Shown: positions 1-8,892, numbered from the stretch's first letter. The stretch is 64,000 nt of DNA from Phosphoribacter sp037045055 (GCA_037045055.1 JBAOHJ010000003.1:124001-188000); one strand, 5' to 3'. The notes: generated by a model not told the origin, from the sequence alone. Translations and numbers: made by a program.

Positions 1-132
1 CACTCCCATTGACGCACGCCGGGCCGGCGCGGTTCCACGGGTTCTCGGGAGTCGGGCGAGGATTCCCGGGAGCCGGACGGCCGTGCCCGCCCGGGCGCAC
101 CGCAGCGGCCGCCCGGGTCGTCCGGGTGGGCC
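1..132. other. left edge, no gene supported
   Basis: The 132 bases after the leuA stop are G+C-rich with short inverted stretches (GCCCGGGC type) that might end leuA transcription. No frame begins or ends convincingly; recO commonly follows in this neighbourhood and may lie outside. Confidence 0.3.
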
Positions 133-1875
133 TCAGCTCCCGTCGCGCACCGCGCGGTTGACCGCCGAGACCACCGCCTTGAGCGAGGCCGTCACGATCG
201 AGGAGTCGATGCCGACCCCCCACAGGACACGTTCGCCGACGGCGCACTCGACGTAGGCCGCGGCGGTGGCGTCCCCGCCGGCGGACAGGGCGTGCTCGGC
301 GTAGTCGAGGACCCGCACGTCGATGCCCTGGTCGGCCAGCACCTGGCAGAACGCCGCGATCGGCCCGTTGCCCGCGCCCTGGACAGCGGCGACGTCGGTG
401 CCCGGCTTGCTGCGGTCCCGCAGCCCGATCCACAGGTGGGTGCCGCCGTCCTCCTCGGTGTCGATGCGCGCGGAGGCCAGCCGGAAGCGGCCCCAGGGGT
501 TGTCCGGGGTCGGGAGGTACTCGTCCTCGAAGCGGGCCCACAGGGCCGCCGGCGCGACCTCGCCGCCGTCGGCGTCGACGTCGCGCTGCACCACGCCGGA
601 GAACTCGATCTGCAGCCGACGCGGCAGGTCCATGCCCCGCTCGGTCTTCATGAGGTAAGCCACGCCGCCCTTGCCGGACTGGCTGTTGACCCGGACCACC
701 GCCTCGTAGGAGCGGCCCAGGTCGTGCGGGTCGATGGGCAGGTAGGGCACCGCCCAGGGGATCTCGTCCAGGCGGACCCCGGCGGTGGCGGCGTCCCGCT
801 CCATCCACTCGAAGCCCTTCTTGATCGCGTCCTGGTGGGAGCCGGAGAACGCCGTGAAGACCAGGTCGCCGCCGTAGGGGTGCCGGTCGTGGACGGGGAT
901 CTGGTTGCAGTGCTCGACGGTGCGGCGGATGTCGTCGATGTCGGAGAAGTCGATCTGCGGGTCGATGCCCTGGCTGTAGAGGTTGAGCCCCATGGTGACC
1001 AGGTCGACGTTGCCGGTGCGCTCGCCGTTGCCGAACAGGCACCCCTCGATGCGATCGGCCCCGGCCAGCAGCCCGAGCTCGGCGGCCGCGACCCCGGTGC
1101 CCCGGTCGTTGTGCGGGTGCAGCGAGACCACCAGGCAGTCCCGCCGGTCCAGGTGGCGGATCATCCACTCGATGGAGTCGGCGTAGACGTTGGGAGTGGC
1201 CATCTCGACGGTCGCCGGCAGGTTGACGATCATCTTGTGGTCCGGCGTGGGGTCGATGACGTCGATGACCGCGTTGCACACGTCCATGGCGAAGTCCAGC
1301 TCCGTGCCGGTGTAGGACTCCGGGGAGTACTCGTAGTAGATGTCGGTGTCCGGGATGGTCTCCTCGAGCTTCTTCACCAGCCGGGCGCCCTGGACGGCGA
1401 TGTCGACGATCCCCTCGCGGTCCAGCCCGAACACCACCCGCCGTTGCAGGGCCGAGGTCGAGTTGTAGAAGTGCACGATGGCCTGCCGGGCGCCGCGGAT
1501 GGCGTCGAAGGTCCGCTCGATGAGGTGGTCCCGGCACTGGGTGAGCACCTGGATGGTCACGTCGTCGGGGATCCGACCACTGTCGATGAGCTCGCGGCAG
1601 AAGTTGTAGTCGGTGTCGCTGGCCGACGGGAAGCCGACCTCGATCTCCTTGTAGCCCATCCGCACGAGCAGGTCGAACATCCGCCGCTTGCGCTCGGAGT
1701 TCATCGGGTCGATGAGCGCCTGGTTGCCGTCGCGCAGGTCGACGGCGGCCCAGCGCGGGGCCCGGGTGAGCCGGGCGAGCGGCCAGGTGCGGTCGGGCAG
1801 CTCGACCTGCACCTGATCGTGGAAGGGCTGGTACTTGCCGAACGGCATACCGGAGGTGGTCTGGGGGTGATGCAT
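133..1875 (-). CDS. leuA: 2-isopropylmalate synthase LeuA
   Basis: The protein condenses acetyl-CoA with 2-oxoisovalerate, the first committed step of leucine synthesis. It is 580 residues long, the usual actinobacterial length. The N-terminal TIM-barrel carries DLRDGNQAL near residue 46, the metal-binding HPHNDRG near 255 and FGNGERTGN near 285. The C-terminal regulatory domain (about 430-580) is the leucine-feedback module. I chose the ATG at 1875, which has GAGGA nine bases upstream; an in-frame start at 1920 lacks such a site and lies inside the leader RNA. The gene reads out of a leucine leader peptide and candidate attenuator. The era-leuA neighbourhood is common in actinomycetes. Confidence 0.95.
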   Translation of the reverse strand: MHHPQTTSGMPFGKYQPFHDQVQVELPDRTWPLARLTRAPRWAAVDLRDGNQALIDPMNSERKRRMFDLLVRMGYKEIEVGFPSASDTDYNFCRELIDSGRIPDDVTIQVLTQCRDHLIERTFDAIRGARQAIVHFYNSTSALQRRVVFGLDREGIVDIAVQGARLVKKLEETIPDTDIYYEYSPESYTGTELDFAMDVCNAVIDVIDPTPDHKMIVNLPATVEMATPNVYADSIEWMIRHLDRRDCLVVSLHPHNDRGTGVAAAELGLLAGADRIEGCLFGNGERTGNVDLVTMGLNLYSQGIDPQIDFSDIDDIRRTVEHCNQIPVHDRHPYGGDLVFTAFSGSHQDAIKKGFEWMERDAATAGVRLDEIPWAVPYLPIDPHDLGRSYEAVVRVNSQSGKGGVAYLMKTERGMDLPRRLQIEFSGVVQRDVDADGGEVAPAALWARFEDEYLPTPDNPWGRFRLASARIDTEEDGGTHLWIGLRDRSKPGTDVAAVQGAGNGPIAAFCQVLADQGIDVRVLDYAEHALSAGGDATAAAYVECAVGERVLWGVGIDSSIVTASLKAVVSAVNRAVRDGS

Positions 1876-1885
1876 GGCGGGGCGT

Positions 1886-1963
1886 CCTCGTCGGGGTCGG
1901 TGCGGGCGGCGGCCGGGCACGACGGGCTCCGCGACGAGGGGGGCCGTCGGATCAGGCCTCGCC
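1886..1963 (-). promoter_or_regulatory. candidate translational attenuator of leuA
   Basis: In the transcript, CCTCGTCG (1939-1932) is perfectly complementary to CGACGAGG (1893-1886), which contains the leuA Shine-Dalgarno GAGG. The last codons of the leader contain GGCGAGG (1963-1957), which can pair with CCTCGTC instead, with one G-U pair. So the leader end and the leuA ribosome site compete for the same strand. The pairing is read directly from the sequence; the switching logic is inferred. Confidence 0.45.
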
Positions 1964-1993
1964 GCGGCGGGGAAGCAGGAGCACCAGCGCCAC
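1952..1993 (-). CDS. leucine leader peptide of leuA (13 aa)
   Basis: A short frame of 13 codons starts at GTG 1993 and ends with TGA 77 bases before leuA. It reads MALVLLLPRRGEA, with Leu at four of positions 3-7 (codons CTG, CTC, CTG, CTT). A -10 box TACCCT lies exactly six bases before the GTG and there is no Shine-Dalgarno sequence, so the peptide is probably made from a leaderless transcript. Leucine-rich leader peptides upstream of leuA have been predicted comparatively in actinobacteria. The inferred role is ribosome stalling when Leu-tRNA is scarce. Confidence 0.65.
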   Translation of the reverse strand: MALVLLLPRRGEA

Positions 1994-1999
1994 GTGCAG

Positions 2000-2030
2000 A
2001 GGGTATGCCGTCCCCGGCCGTGGCGTCCAA
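2000..2030 (-). promoter_or_regulatory. leuA leader promoter
   Basis: On the minus strand TTGGAC (2030-2025) and TACCCT (2005-2000) form -35 and -10 elements 19 bases apart. The predicted start point coincides with the leader GTG at 1993. The -10 box shares its TAC with a copy of the dispersed motif CGGCATAC. Confidence 0.5.
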
Positions 2031-2084
2031 CTCGCCGCCCCCGGGGGCGCGCCCGTGTCGGCGGGACGCGGCACGATGGGCGGT

Positions 2085-3215
2085 ATGCCGCGCCCGTCCT
2101 GCACGATCCTGCCGCCGTACCTGCTCGCCCGCCTCGCCCAGGACGAGGACCCCCGGGTCGCGCAGATCGCCCGGCGCACCCTCGAGATCGACATCCCGGC
2201 CCGCGAGCGACGCGGGGTGAGCGCTGAGCGGGCCGGGCGCGATCCCAAGGGCCTGGTGCCCCCGGAGGTGGTGCGCCGGGCCAAGGCCGCTGCGGCCCGC
2301 CGGCCGGCCGGTCGACTGGAGGTCACGGCGACGGTGCCGGCGGTGGCGCAGCGGGCGATCCACGACGCCCGGCACGGCACGACGCTGCCCGGCGTGCTGG
2401 TGCGCACGGAGGGCGCGGACCCGGTGGCGGACACCGCGGTCAACGAGGCCTACGACGGGCTCGGGGCGACCTGGACGCTGCTGTGGACGGCATACCGGCG
2501 GGACTCCCTCAACGGCAAGGGGCTGGCGCTGGTGGCGACGGTGCACTTCGACACCGGCTACGACAACGCGTTCTGGGACGGCACCCAGATGGTCTTCGGC
2601 GACGGCGACGGGGTCTACTTCGACGGCTTTACCTCCTCGATCGACGTCATGGGCCACGAGCTGGCCCACGGGCTCACCCAGTACACCGCCGGGCTGACCT
2701 ACGTCGGGCAGTCCGGTGCGCTCAACGAGTCGATCTCCGACGTCTTCGGGATCTGCACCAAGCAGCTGCACCTGGGGCAGACCGCCGAGCAGTCCTCGTG
2801 GCTCATCGGCGAGGGGCTGTTCACGGCGAAGGTCAAGGGGGTCGCGCTGCGCTCGATGATCGAGCCCGGCACGGCCTACGACGACCCGGTGCTCGGCAAG
2901 GACCCGCAGCCGCGGGACATGAGCGGCTACCGCGACCTGCCTCACGACGCCCAGCACGACAACGGCGGCGTGCACACCAACTCCGGCATCCCCAACCGCG
3001 CCTTCGCCCTGGCCGCGCGCGAGATCGGGGGGTTCGCGTGGGAGAAGGCCGGGCGGGTCTGGTACGACACGATCACGGCGACCGGCGTGCCCAAGGACAT
3101 CGACTTCGTGGCCTTCGCCGAGCGCACCGTCGCGGCGGCGACCCGCCGCTACGGCGCGCGCTCGGCCGTGACCACCGCGGTGCGCACCGGGTGGCGAGCC
3201 GTCAAGGTGCTGTAG
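2085..3215 (+). CDS. protealysin-like M4 metallopeptidase
   Basis: Zinc endopeptidase of the thermolysin family, about 376 residues. The zinc site HELAH is near residue 190, the third ligand and catalytic region GALNESISD near 211, and the transition-state histidine in HTNSG near 296. The N-terminus CTILPPYLLARLA matches the short propeptide of protealysins. There is no signal peptide, as expected for that subfamily, so it acts in the cytoplasm or leaves by an unusual route. The start at ATG 2085 puts the propeptide motif at residue 6; ATG 2076 is an alternative. Its 3' end overlaps the convergent PIG-L gene by 14 bases. Confidence 0.88.
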   Translation: MPRPSCTILPPYLLARLAQDEDPRVAQIARRTLEIDIPARERRGVSAERAGRDPKGLVPPEVVRRAKAAAARRPAGRLEVTATVPAVAQRAIHDARHGTTLPGVLVRTEGADPVADTAVNEAYDGLGATWTLLWTAYRRDSLNGKGLALVATVHFDTGYDNAFWDGTQMVFGDGDGVYFDGFTSSIDVMGHELAHGLTQYTAGLTYVGQSGALNESISDVFGICTKQLHLGQTAEQSSWLIGEGLFTAKVKGVALRSMIEPGTAYDDPVLGKDPQPRDMSGYRDLPHDAQHDNGGVHTNSGIPNRAFALAAREIGGFAWEKAGRVWYDTITATGVPKDIDFVAFAERTVAAATRRYGARSAVTTAVRTGWRAVKVL

Positions 3216-4008
3216 CGAGCGGCACGAACGGCCAGCCGGGTCGCATCCCGGGATCCGCCCCGGGCTCGATGAAGTACTCCCGTCCGAAGGCCTGCGCGAA
3301 CGTCTCGGGAGGGATCGCGAGGAACCCCCCGACGTCGGTGACCTGGCTGGCGTGACAGGCCAGGGCCGCACGCTTGCGATCGACGTATGCCGCGACGTCG
3401 ACGTCCCAGGACAACTCGGCCTGCGGCGTCCCCAGCGGGTTGCCGTCGTCCATCGGCGCGTCCGGGTCGAAGGCCTGCTGACCAGCCTGGCGCGCAAGGT
3501 CCATGAAGCCGCGCACCGCGTGGCGGTTCATCGACGCCTCGAGCAGCCGAGGCCGGCGGGCGGCCAGGTCCGCGGCCCGGTGGACCACCCGGTGGACCTG
3601 GACGTGGTCGGGGTGGCCGTAGCCGCCGTGCCAGTCGTAGCCGACGAGCACGTCCGCGTCCTCCTCGTCCAGCACCGCCGCCAACCGCCCGGCCGCCCCG
3701 TCGGGGTGGGCCGCGGCGAAGGCGCCCTCGTGCTCGTTCTGCGACCATCCCGCCATCCCCGAGTCCAGGTAGCCGAGCCAGGCGACCCGGGCCACCCCGA
3801 GGACCTGCGCCGAGGCCTGCGCCTCGGCGCGGCGCCGGTCCAGCAGGCTCTCCTGCGGGCCCAGGTCCTCGGGCACCTCGCCGTGCTCGCCCCCGGTGGC
3901 GAAGACGAGCACCACCCGATCGCCCTGCTCGCTGGCCCGGGCCATCGACCCGGACGTCTGCGAGGCCTCGTCGTCGGGGTGGGCGTGCAGGAACACGATC
4001 GTCGTCAT
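3202..4008 (-). CDS. PIG-L family deacetylase (MshB-like)
   Basis: Zinc-dependent N-deacetylase of the GlcNAc-PI de-N-acetylase family, 268 residues. The hallmark AHPDDE lies at residues 9-14 and the second metal motif HPDH near 130. In actinomycetes such enzymes act in mycothiol synthesis (MshB), in conjugate cleavage (Mca) or on other GlcNAc-containing substrates. This copy resembles MshB in the first 60 residues, but the neighbours do not settle the substrate. It is divergent from a methyltransferase with only 33 bases between the start codons. Confidence 0.85.
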   Translation of the reverse strand: MTTIVFLHAHPDDEASQTSGSMARASEQGDRVVLVFATGGEHGEVPEDLGPQESLLDRRRAEAQASAQVLGVARVAWLGYLDSGMAGWSQNEHEGAFAAAHPDGAAGRLAAVLDEEDADVLVGYDWHGGYGHPDHVQVHRVVHRAADLAARRPRLLEASMNRHAVRGFMDLARQAGQQAFDPDAPMDDGNPLGTPQAELSWDVDVAAYVDRKRAALACHASQVTDVGGFLAIPPETFAQAFGREYFIEPGADPGMRPGWPFVPLATAP

Positions 4009-4029
4009 GGCCGCCCATCATGCCCGGGA

Positions 4030-4035
4030 TATCGT
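4030..4035 (+). promoter_or_regulatory. -10 box of leaderless methyltransferase gene
   Basis: TATCGT fits TANNNT and lies six bases before GTG 4042, the spacing of a leaderless actinobacterial promoter. It also lies in the 33-base divergent gap shared with the PIG-L gene. Confidence 0.5.
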
Positions 4036-4041
4036 CGGCGG

Positions 4042-4632
4042 GTGGACACCGAAGGCCGCGACTACGCGCAACGACTGCTGGCCAAGCAAGACGTGTGGTG
4101 GAAGCGGGCGCTGGACGTCCAACGCCCCTACCGGGCCAACCTGCGCCGCCAGAACCTCGGCGTCACCCTCGACGTGGGCTGCGGCATCGGGCGGCAGCTG
4201 GCCTGGCTGGACCCGGGGTCGGTGGGCGTGGACCACAACCCGCACTCGGTGGCGGTATGCCGCGAACGCGGGCTCACGGCATACCAGACCGGGGACTTCC
4301 TGGCCTCCGAGCACGCCCGCGTCGACGGATTCGACGCGCTGCTGCTGGCCCACGTCGTCGAGCACATGGAGCGCGCCGAGGCGATCGAGGTGATCCGGAC
4401 CTACCTGCCCTATCTGCGCCCCGGAGGCCGGCTCATGCTGGTCTGCCCGCAGCAGGTGGGCTTCCGCTCCGACCCCACGCACGTGCACTACTGCGACGGG
4501 CCGGAGCTGGTCGCCATGGCCACCGCGGTGGGGCTGCAGCCGGGGACGCCGTGGAGCTTCCCGTTCCCGTGGTGGGTCGGGAGGCTGTTCGTCTACAACG
4601 AGACCAACCTGCTGGCCACCCGCCCGGTGTGA
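4042..4632 (+). CDS. class I SAM-dependent methyltransferase
   Basis: Small methyltransferase of 196 residues. The SAM-binding motif I LDVGCGIGRQL lies near residue 41, followed by the acidic motif II VGVDHN and motif IV ALLLAHVVEHM. The HVVEHM segment is typical of UbiE/Methyltransf_11-type enzymes. The substrate is not evident. The GTG start is fixed by the -10 box six bases upstream; a longer in-frame extension to the left would overlap the PIG-L gene and has no initiation signal. Confidence 0.8.
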   Translation: MDTEGRDYAQRLLAKQDVWWKRALDVQRPYRANLRRQNLGVTLDVGCGIGRQLAWLDPGSVGVDHNPHSVAVCRERGLTAYQTGDFLASEHARVDGFDALLLAHVVEHMERAEAIEVIRTYLPYLRPGGRLMLVCPQQVGFRSDPTHVHYCDGPELVAMATAVGLQPGTPWSFPFPWWVGRLFVYNETNLLATRPV

Positions 4633-4651
4633 CCGCCGGGGGGCCGGCGGC

Positions 4652-5578
4652 TCAGAAGCCCAGTCGCCCCAGCTGTTTGGGGTCGCGCTGCCAGTCCTTG
4701 GCGACCTTGACGTGCAGGTCGAGGTAGACCCGGGACCCGAGCAGGCGCTCGATGTCGGCCCGTGCCCGGGCCCCGACCTCCCGCAGCCGCGACCCGCCGC
4801 GGCCGATGACGATGGCCTTCTGGCTGTCCCGCTCGACGTAGACGTCCACCCGGACGTCGACCAGGGGGTCGCCGGCTGGGCGACCGTCGCGGGGCACGAC
4901 CTCCTCGACGACGACCGCGAGCGAGTGCGGCAGCTCGTCGCGTACCCCCGCCAACGCGGCCTCGCGCACGATCTCGGCGATCCGCGTGGCGTCCGGCTCG
5001 TCGGTGCGCACGTCGGGGGGGTAGAGCGGCGGGGACTCGGGCAGGAAGCCCACGAGCACGTCCCGCAGGCGCGGCACCTGGTCGCCCCGGGTCGCCGAGC
5101 ACGGGACGATCGCCTCCCATTCGCCCAGCGCGTCGATGGCGACCAGATGCTGGGCCACCCGGTCGCGACCGACCAGGTCGGACTTGGTCGCGATGGCGAC
5201 CACGGGACGGCGCTTGACCCGGCGCAGCTCGGTGAGCTCGGCGGCGATGAACCGGTCACCCGGCCCGACCCGCTGGTCGCAGGGCAGGCAGAAGCCGACC
5301 ACGTCGACGTCGCGCAGGGTCGCCCGCACGAGGTCGTTGAGCCGCTCCCCGAGCAGGGTGCGCGGCCGATGCAGCCCGGGGGTGTCGACGAGGACGAGCT
5401 GGGCGTCCTGCGCCGTGGCGATGCCGCGGATCGCGTGCCGGGTGGTCTGGGGCCGGGTCGAGGTGATCGCCACCTTGGCCCCGACCAGGGCGTTGGTCAG
5501 GGTCGACTTGCCGGCGTTGGGCCGGCCGACCAGGCACACGAACCCCGCGCGGTATGCCGCCCGCTCCGACGGGGTCAC
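4652..5578 (-). CDS. era: GTPase Era
   Basis: Ribosome-associated GTPase needed for 16S rRNA 3'-end maturation and 30S assembly, 308 residues. G1 is GRPNAGKST at residues 18-26, G3 is DTPG near 64 and G4 is TKSD near 131. The C-terminal KH domain carries GRGGSRLREVG near 255. The GTG start overlaps the stop of the CNNM gene upstream by GTGA, so translation is coupled. It is the last gene of the phoH-ybeY-CNNM-era operon. Confidence 0.97.
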   Translation of the reverse strand: MTPSERAAYRAGFVCLVGRPNAGKSTLTNALVGAKVAITSTRPQTTRHAIRGIATAQDAQLVLVDTPGLHRPRTLLGERLNDLVRATLRDVDVVGFCLPCDQRVGPGDRFIAAELTELRRVKRRPVVAIATKSDLVGRDRVAQHLVAIDALGEWEAIVPCSATRGDQVPRLRDVLVGFLPESPPLYPPDVRTDEPDATRIAEIVREAALAGVRDELPHSLAVVVEEVVPRDGRPAGDPLVDVRVDVYVERDSQKAIVIGRGGSRLREVGARARADIERLLGSRVYLDLHVKVAKDWQRDPKQLGRLGF

Positions 5579-6876
5579 GACCGCTCCCCGGCCACCGCCG
5601 AGCTCGTCGACGCAGCGCCGGCGCCGGAGGCCCGATGGACCAGGACGGTGGCGATCCGGTGCCGACGGCCGGCCATCCGCTCGGCGGCCAGCCGCAGCCC
5701 CTGCACCTGGGCGGTCGAGCCGACGATGGGCACCCGGCCGATCGCCTTGGCCAGCAGCCCACCGACGGTGTCGACGTCCTCGTCGTCGATCTCCACGTCG
5801 AACAGCTCGGCGAGGTCGTCGACGTCCATGCTGGCCGGCACCCGGACCCCGCCGTCCTCCAACGGCTCGACGCCGGGCTCCTCCCGGTCGTACTCGTCGG
5901 CGATCTCGCCGACGATCTCCTCGAGGATGTCCTCGATGGTGACCAGGCCGGCGGTGCCGCCGTACTCGTCGACGACGATGGCGAAGTGGTTCTGGTCGCG
6001 CTGCATCTCGCGCAGCAGGTCGTCGACCGGTTTGGACTCGGGGACGAAGTGCATGGGGCGCATCACCGCCGCCACCGGCTGGGTGGTCGCGGCCGGGTCG
6101 GCGGTGGTGCGCTGGACGACGTCCTTGAGGTAGAGCAGGCCGAGCACGTCGTCGTTGTCCTCCCCGACGACGGGGATCCGCGAGAACCCGGTGCGCAGGA
6201 ACAGCGACATGCCCTTGCGCAGCGGCGTGTCCCGCTCGATGGTCACCATGTCGGTGCGCGGCACCATGACCTCGCGGGCCACCGTGTCGCCCAGCTCGAA
6301 CACCGAGTGGATCATCTCGCGCTCGTCGTCCTCGATGACGTCGGTGTCGGAGGCCTGGTCGAGCAGGTCGCGCAGCTCGGCCTCGCTCTGGAACGGCCCG
6401 TCGCGGTAGCCCCGTCCCGGTGTCACCGCGTTGCCCAGGGCCACCAGGGCGCGCGCCACCGGGCCCAGGACCCGGCGCAGGCCGCGGGTGAACGGCGCCG
6501 CCACGAGGGCCACCCGGTCGTAGTTCTGCCGGCCCAGGGTGCGCGGCGAGACCCCCACGACGACGAACGACACCAGGGCCATGATGGCGATGGAGATGGC
6601 CAGGGCCGCACCGATGGAGTCGACCAGGCCGATGACCGCGACGGTGATGAGCACCGCGGTCGCCGCCTCGGCGACCACCCGCAGGAAGGACAGGACCGCC
6701 AGGTAGGGCGCCGGCTCGCCCATCACGGCCAGCAAGGACGCCGCCCCGGCCCGACCGTCGTCGTAGAGCTCCTCGGCCCGCACCCGGGACATCCGGTAGA
6801 TCGCCGCCTCGCCGGCGGCCAGCAGGAACGCGACGACGGTGCTGGCCATCGCCACGAGGACCATCTGGGTCACCAT
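5575..6876 (-). CDS. CNNM/CorC family membrane protein with CBS pair
   Basis: Integral membrane protein of the hemolysin-C/CorC family, 433 residues. An N-terminal CNNM domain with several hydrophobic helices (about 1-140) is followed by two CBS domains (about 200-335) and a CorC_HlyC transporter-associated domain at the end. Members have been linked to Mg2+ or Co2+ efflux. It lies seven bases after ybeY and overlaps era by four bases, the standard order in actinomycetes. Confidence 0.92.
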   Translation of the reverse strand: MVTQMVLVAMASTVVAFLLAAGEAAIYRMSRVRAEELYDDGRAGAASLLAVMGEPAPYLAVLSFLRVVAEAATAVLITVAVIGLVDSIGAALAISIAIMALVSFVVVGVSPRTLGRQNYDRVALVAAPFTRGLRRVLGPVARALVALGNAVTPGRGYRDGPFQSEAELRDLLDQASDTDVIEDDEREMIHSVFELGDTVAREVMVPRTDMVTIERDTPLRKGMSLFLRTGFSRIPVVGEDNDDVLGLLYLKDVVQRTTADPAATTQPVAAVMRPMHFVPESKPVDDLLREMQRDQNHFAIVVDEYGGTAGLVTIEDILEEIVGEIADEYDREEPGVEPLEDGGVRVPASMDVDDLAELFDVEIDDEDVDTVGGLLAKAIGRVPIVGSTAQVQGLRLAAERMAGRRHRIATVLVHRASGAGAASTSSAVAGERS

Positions 6877-6883
6877 GCCTGCC

Positions 6884-7349
6884 TCAGCCCGGTCTGCCGC
6901 GCCCGGCGAGGAAGGTCAGCAGCAGCTGACGCTGCAACTGGGACATCTCCCGCTCGTCGTCGGGCTCGGCGTGGTCGAACCCCAGCAAGTGCAGCAACCC
7001 GTGGGTGGTGAGCAGCAGCAGCTCCTCGATCGGCGCGTGACCGGCCTGGGCGGCCTGTCGCTCGGCGACACTCGGGCACAGCACGACGTCGCCGAGCACG
7101 CCCTGCTCGCCCGGCTCGCCCTCCCGCCCCGGCCGCAGCTCGTCCATGGGGAAGCTCATGACGTCGGTCGGCCCGGGCAGGTCCATCCAGGTGCGCGTGC
7201 AGCACCTCCATCGCCGGCTCGTCCACCAGGGTGATGCACACGTCGGCGTCCGGGTGCACGCGCATCCGGTCCAGGACGTGCCGGGCGCACGCGACGAGCT
7301 CGATCTCGTCCACGGCATACCCGCACTCGTTGAGCACGTCGACGCTCAC
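6884..7349 (-). pseudogene. ybeY: rRNA maturation RNase YbeY, frameshifted
   Basis: The family is a zinc endoribonuclease of 16S rRNA processing. The first half reads in one frame from GTG 7349 (MSVDVLNECG) to about 7190. The second half reads in another frame from TGG 7189 (WMDLPGPTDVMSFPMDEL) to TGA 6884. It includes the zinc motif HGLLHLLGFDH. One extra base near 7190-7193 separates the halves; removing it restores a full-length protein of about 154 residues. The GTG start overlaps the phoH stop by GTGA. Both halves are otherwise perfect family matches, so a sequencing error is as likely as a real mutation. Confidence 0.85.
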
Positions 7350-8404
7350 CGGCGCGCCGCCTGGCCGCGGCCCCGCTGCGGCGTCTCGGTCGGCCGCCCC
7401 GACGCCGCGTCGGCCCGGTCGTAGGCGTCGACGATCTCGCTGACCAGTCGGTGGCGCACGACGTCGGCGGAGGTCAGCTCGGCGAAGTGGATGTCCTCGA
7501 TGTCCCCGAGGATGCCGCGCACCTGACGCAGGCCCGACTGGGTGCCGCCGGGCAGGTCCACCTGGGTGACGTCGCCGGTGACGACCATCGTCGAGCCGAA
7601 GCCCAGCCGGGTGAGGAACATCTTCATCTGCTCGGCGGAGGTGTTCTGGGCCTCGTCGAGGATGATGAACGCGTCGTTGAGCGAGCGCCCGCGCATGTAG
7701 GCCAACGGGGCCACCTCGATCGTCCCGGCGGCCATGAGCCGGGGGATGGTGTCGGGGTCGACCATGTCGTGCAGGGCGTCGTAGAGCGGGCGCAGGTAAG
7801 GGTCGATCTTGTCGTTGAGGGTGCCGGGCAGGAAGCCCAGCCGCTCACCCGCCTCGACCGCCGGGCGGGTGAGGATGATCCGGTTGACCCGCTTGGACTG
7901 CAGGGCGGCGACTGCCTTGGCCACGGCGAGGTAGGTCTTGCCGGTACCGGCCGGGCCGATGCCGAAGACGATGGTGTGCCGGTCGATCGCCTCGACGTAA
8001 CGCTTCTGGTTGAGGGTCTTGGGGCGGATGGTCCGCCCGCGGTTGGACACGATGTTCATCGTCAGGACGTCGGCCGGCCGCTCGGCGGTCTGGGCCCGCA
8101 ACATGCCTATGGACCGCTCCACGGCGTCCCGGGTCAGGGACTGGCCCGCACCGAGGACGACGAGCAGCTCGTCGACGAGACGCTCGACGAGGGCCACCTG
8201 CGAGCTCGGGCCGCGCATGGACAGCTCGTTGCCCCGCACGTGCAGGTCGACCTGCGGGAAGGCTCGCTCCACGGTGGCCAGCAGTTGGTCGCGCGGGCCC
8301 AGCAGGCTCACCATGGGGATGCTCGGCGGGATGGTCAGCGTGTGCGTGGGTCGCACCGGGCCCTGGTCGGGCGCCGGCGCCGCGGGATGCTCGAGGTCGG
8401 ACAT
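7346..8404 (-). CDS. phoH: PhoH-like ATPase
   Basis: Cytoplasmic P-loop ATPase of the PhoH family, 352 residues. Walker A GPAGTGKT lies near residue 151. Walker B is IILDEAQNTS, followed by the sensor region VTGDVTQVDLP. An N-terminal KH-like region precedes the ATPase. The link to RNA metabolism comes from its constant pairing with YbeY. The family is often phosphate-responsive, but I see no PHO box here. A possible TAGACT -10 lies ten bases before the start. Confidence 0.93.
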   Translation of the reverse strand: MSDLEHPAAPAPDQGPVRPTHTLTIPPSIPMVSLLGPRDQLLATVERAFPQVDLHVRGNELSMRGPSSQVALVERLVDELLVVLGAGQSLTRDAVERSIGMLRAQTAERPADVLTMNIVSNRGRTIRPKTLNQKRYVEAIDRHTIVFGIGPAGTGKTYLAVAKAVAALQSKRVNRIILTRPAVEAGERLGFLPGTLNDKIDPYLRPLYDALHDMVDPDTIPRLMAAGTIEVAPLAYMRGRSLNDAFIILDEAQNTSAEQMKMFLTRLGFGSTMVVTGDVTQVDLPGGTQSGLRQVRGILGDIEDIHFAELTSADVVRHRLVSEIVDAYDRADAASGRPTETPQRGRGQAARR

Positions 8405-8455
8405 GGCGGTGACCAGTCTACGAGGCCGCGCGGCGCATCCCCCGACGACGGCCGG

Positions 8456-8800
8456 TCAGCCCGGGGGCCAGGCCATCGTGCGCCCACCGAGGACGTGCAG
8501 GTGGGCGTGGAAGACCACCTGCCCGCCCTCGCTGCCGGTATTGGAGACGATGCGGTAGCCCCGGTCCAGGCCCTCGATCTCGGCCACTCGGGCCGCGAGG
8601 CCGACCAGGTCGGCCAGCTCGCCCGGATGCGCGCTGAGCTCCCCGAGATTGCCGACGTGCCGCCGCGGCACCACGAGCACGTGACTGGGCGCCTGGGGGT
8701 CGATGTCGCGGAAGGCGTAGGAGGCGTCGGTGTGCCCCACGGCCTCGGAGCGCAACTCACCTGCGACGATCTTGCAGAACAGGCAGGTCGGCGGGCTCAT
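8456..8800 (-). CDS. HIT (histidine triad) family hydrolase
   Basis: Hint-type nucleotide hydrolase or phosphoramidase, 114 residues. The N-terminal CLFCKIVAGEL and the catalytic triad HAHLHVLGG near residue 98 are diagnostic of the HinT branch. It probably has its own leaderless promoter: TAGTCT (8812-8807, minus strand) lies six bases before the ATG. It sits between rsmE and phoH as in other actinomycetes. Confidence 0.93.
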   Translation of the reverse strand: MSPPTCLFCKIVAGELRSEAVGHTDASYAFRDIDPQAPSHVLVVPRRHVGNLGELSAHPGELADLVGLAARVAEIEGLDRGYRIVSNTGSEGGQVVFHAHLHVLGGRTMAWPPG

Positions 8801-8892
8801 GGACCGAGACTAGCCGCCTGTGGACCGGGCAGTGCCGGCAGGCGTCCAGAGGGTGCCAGAGCAAGGCCCGGGCCGGCCGTCAGCGGCGCCGG

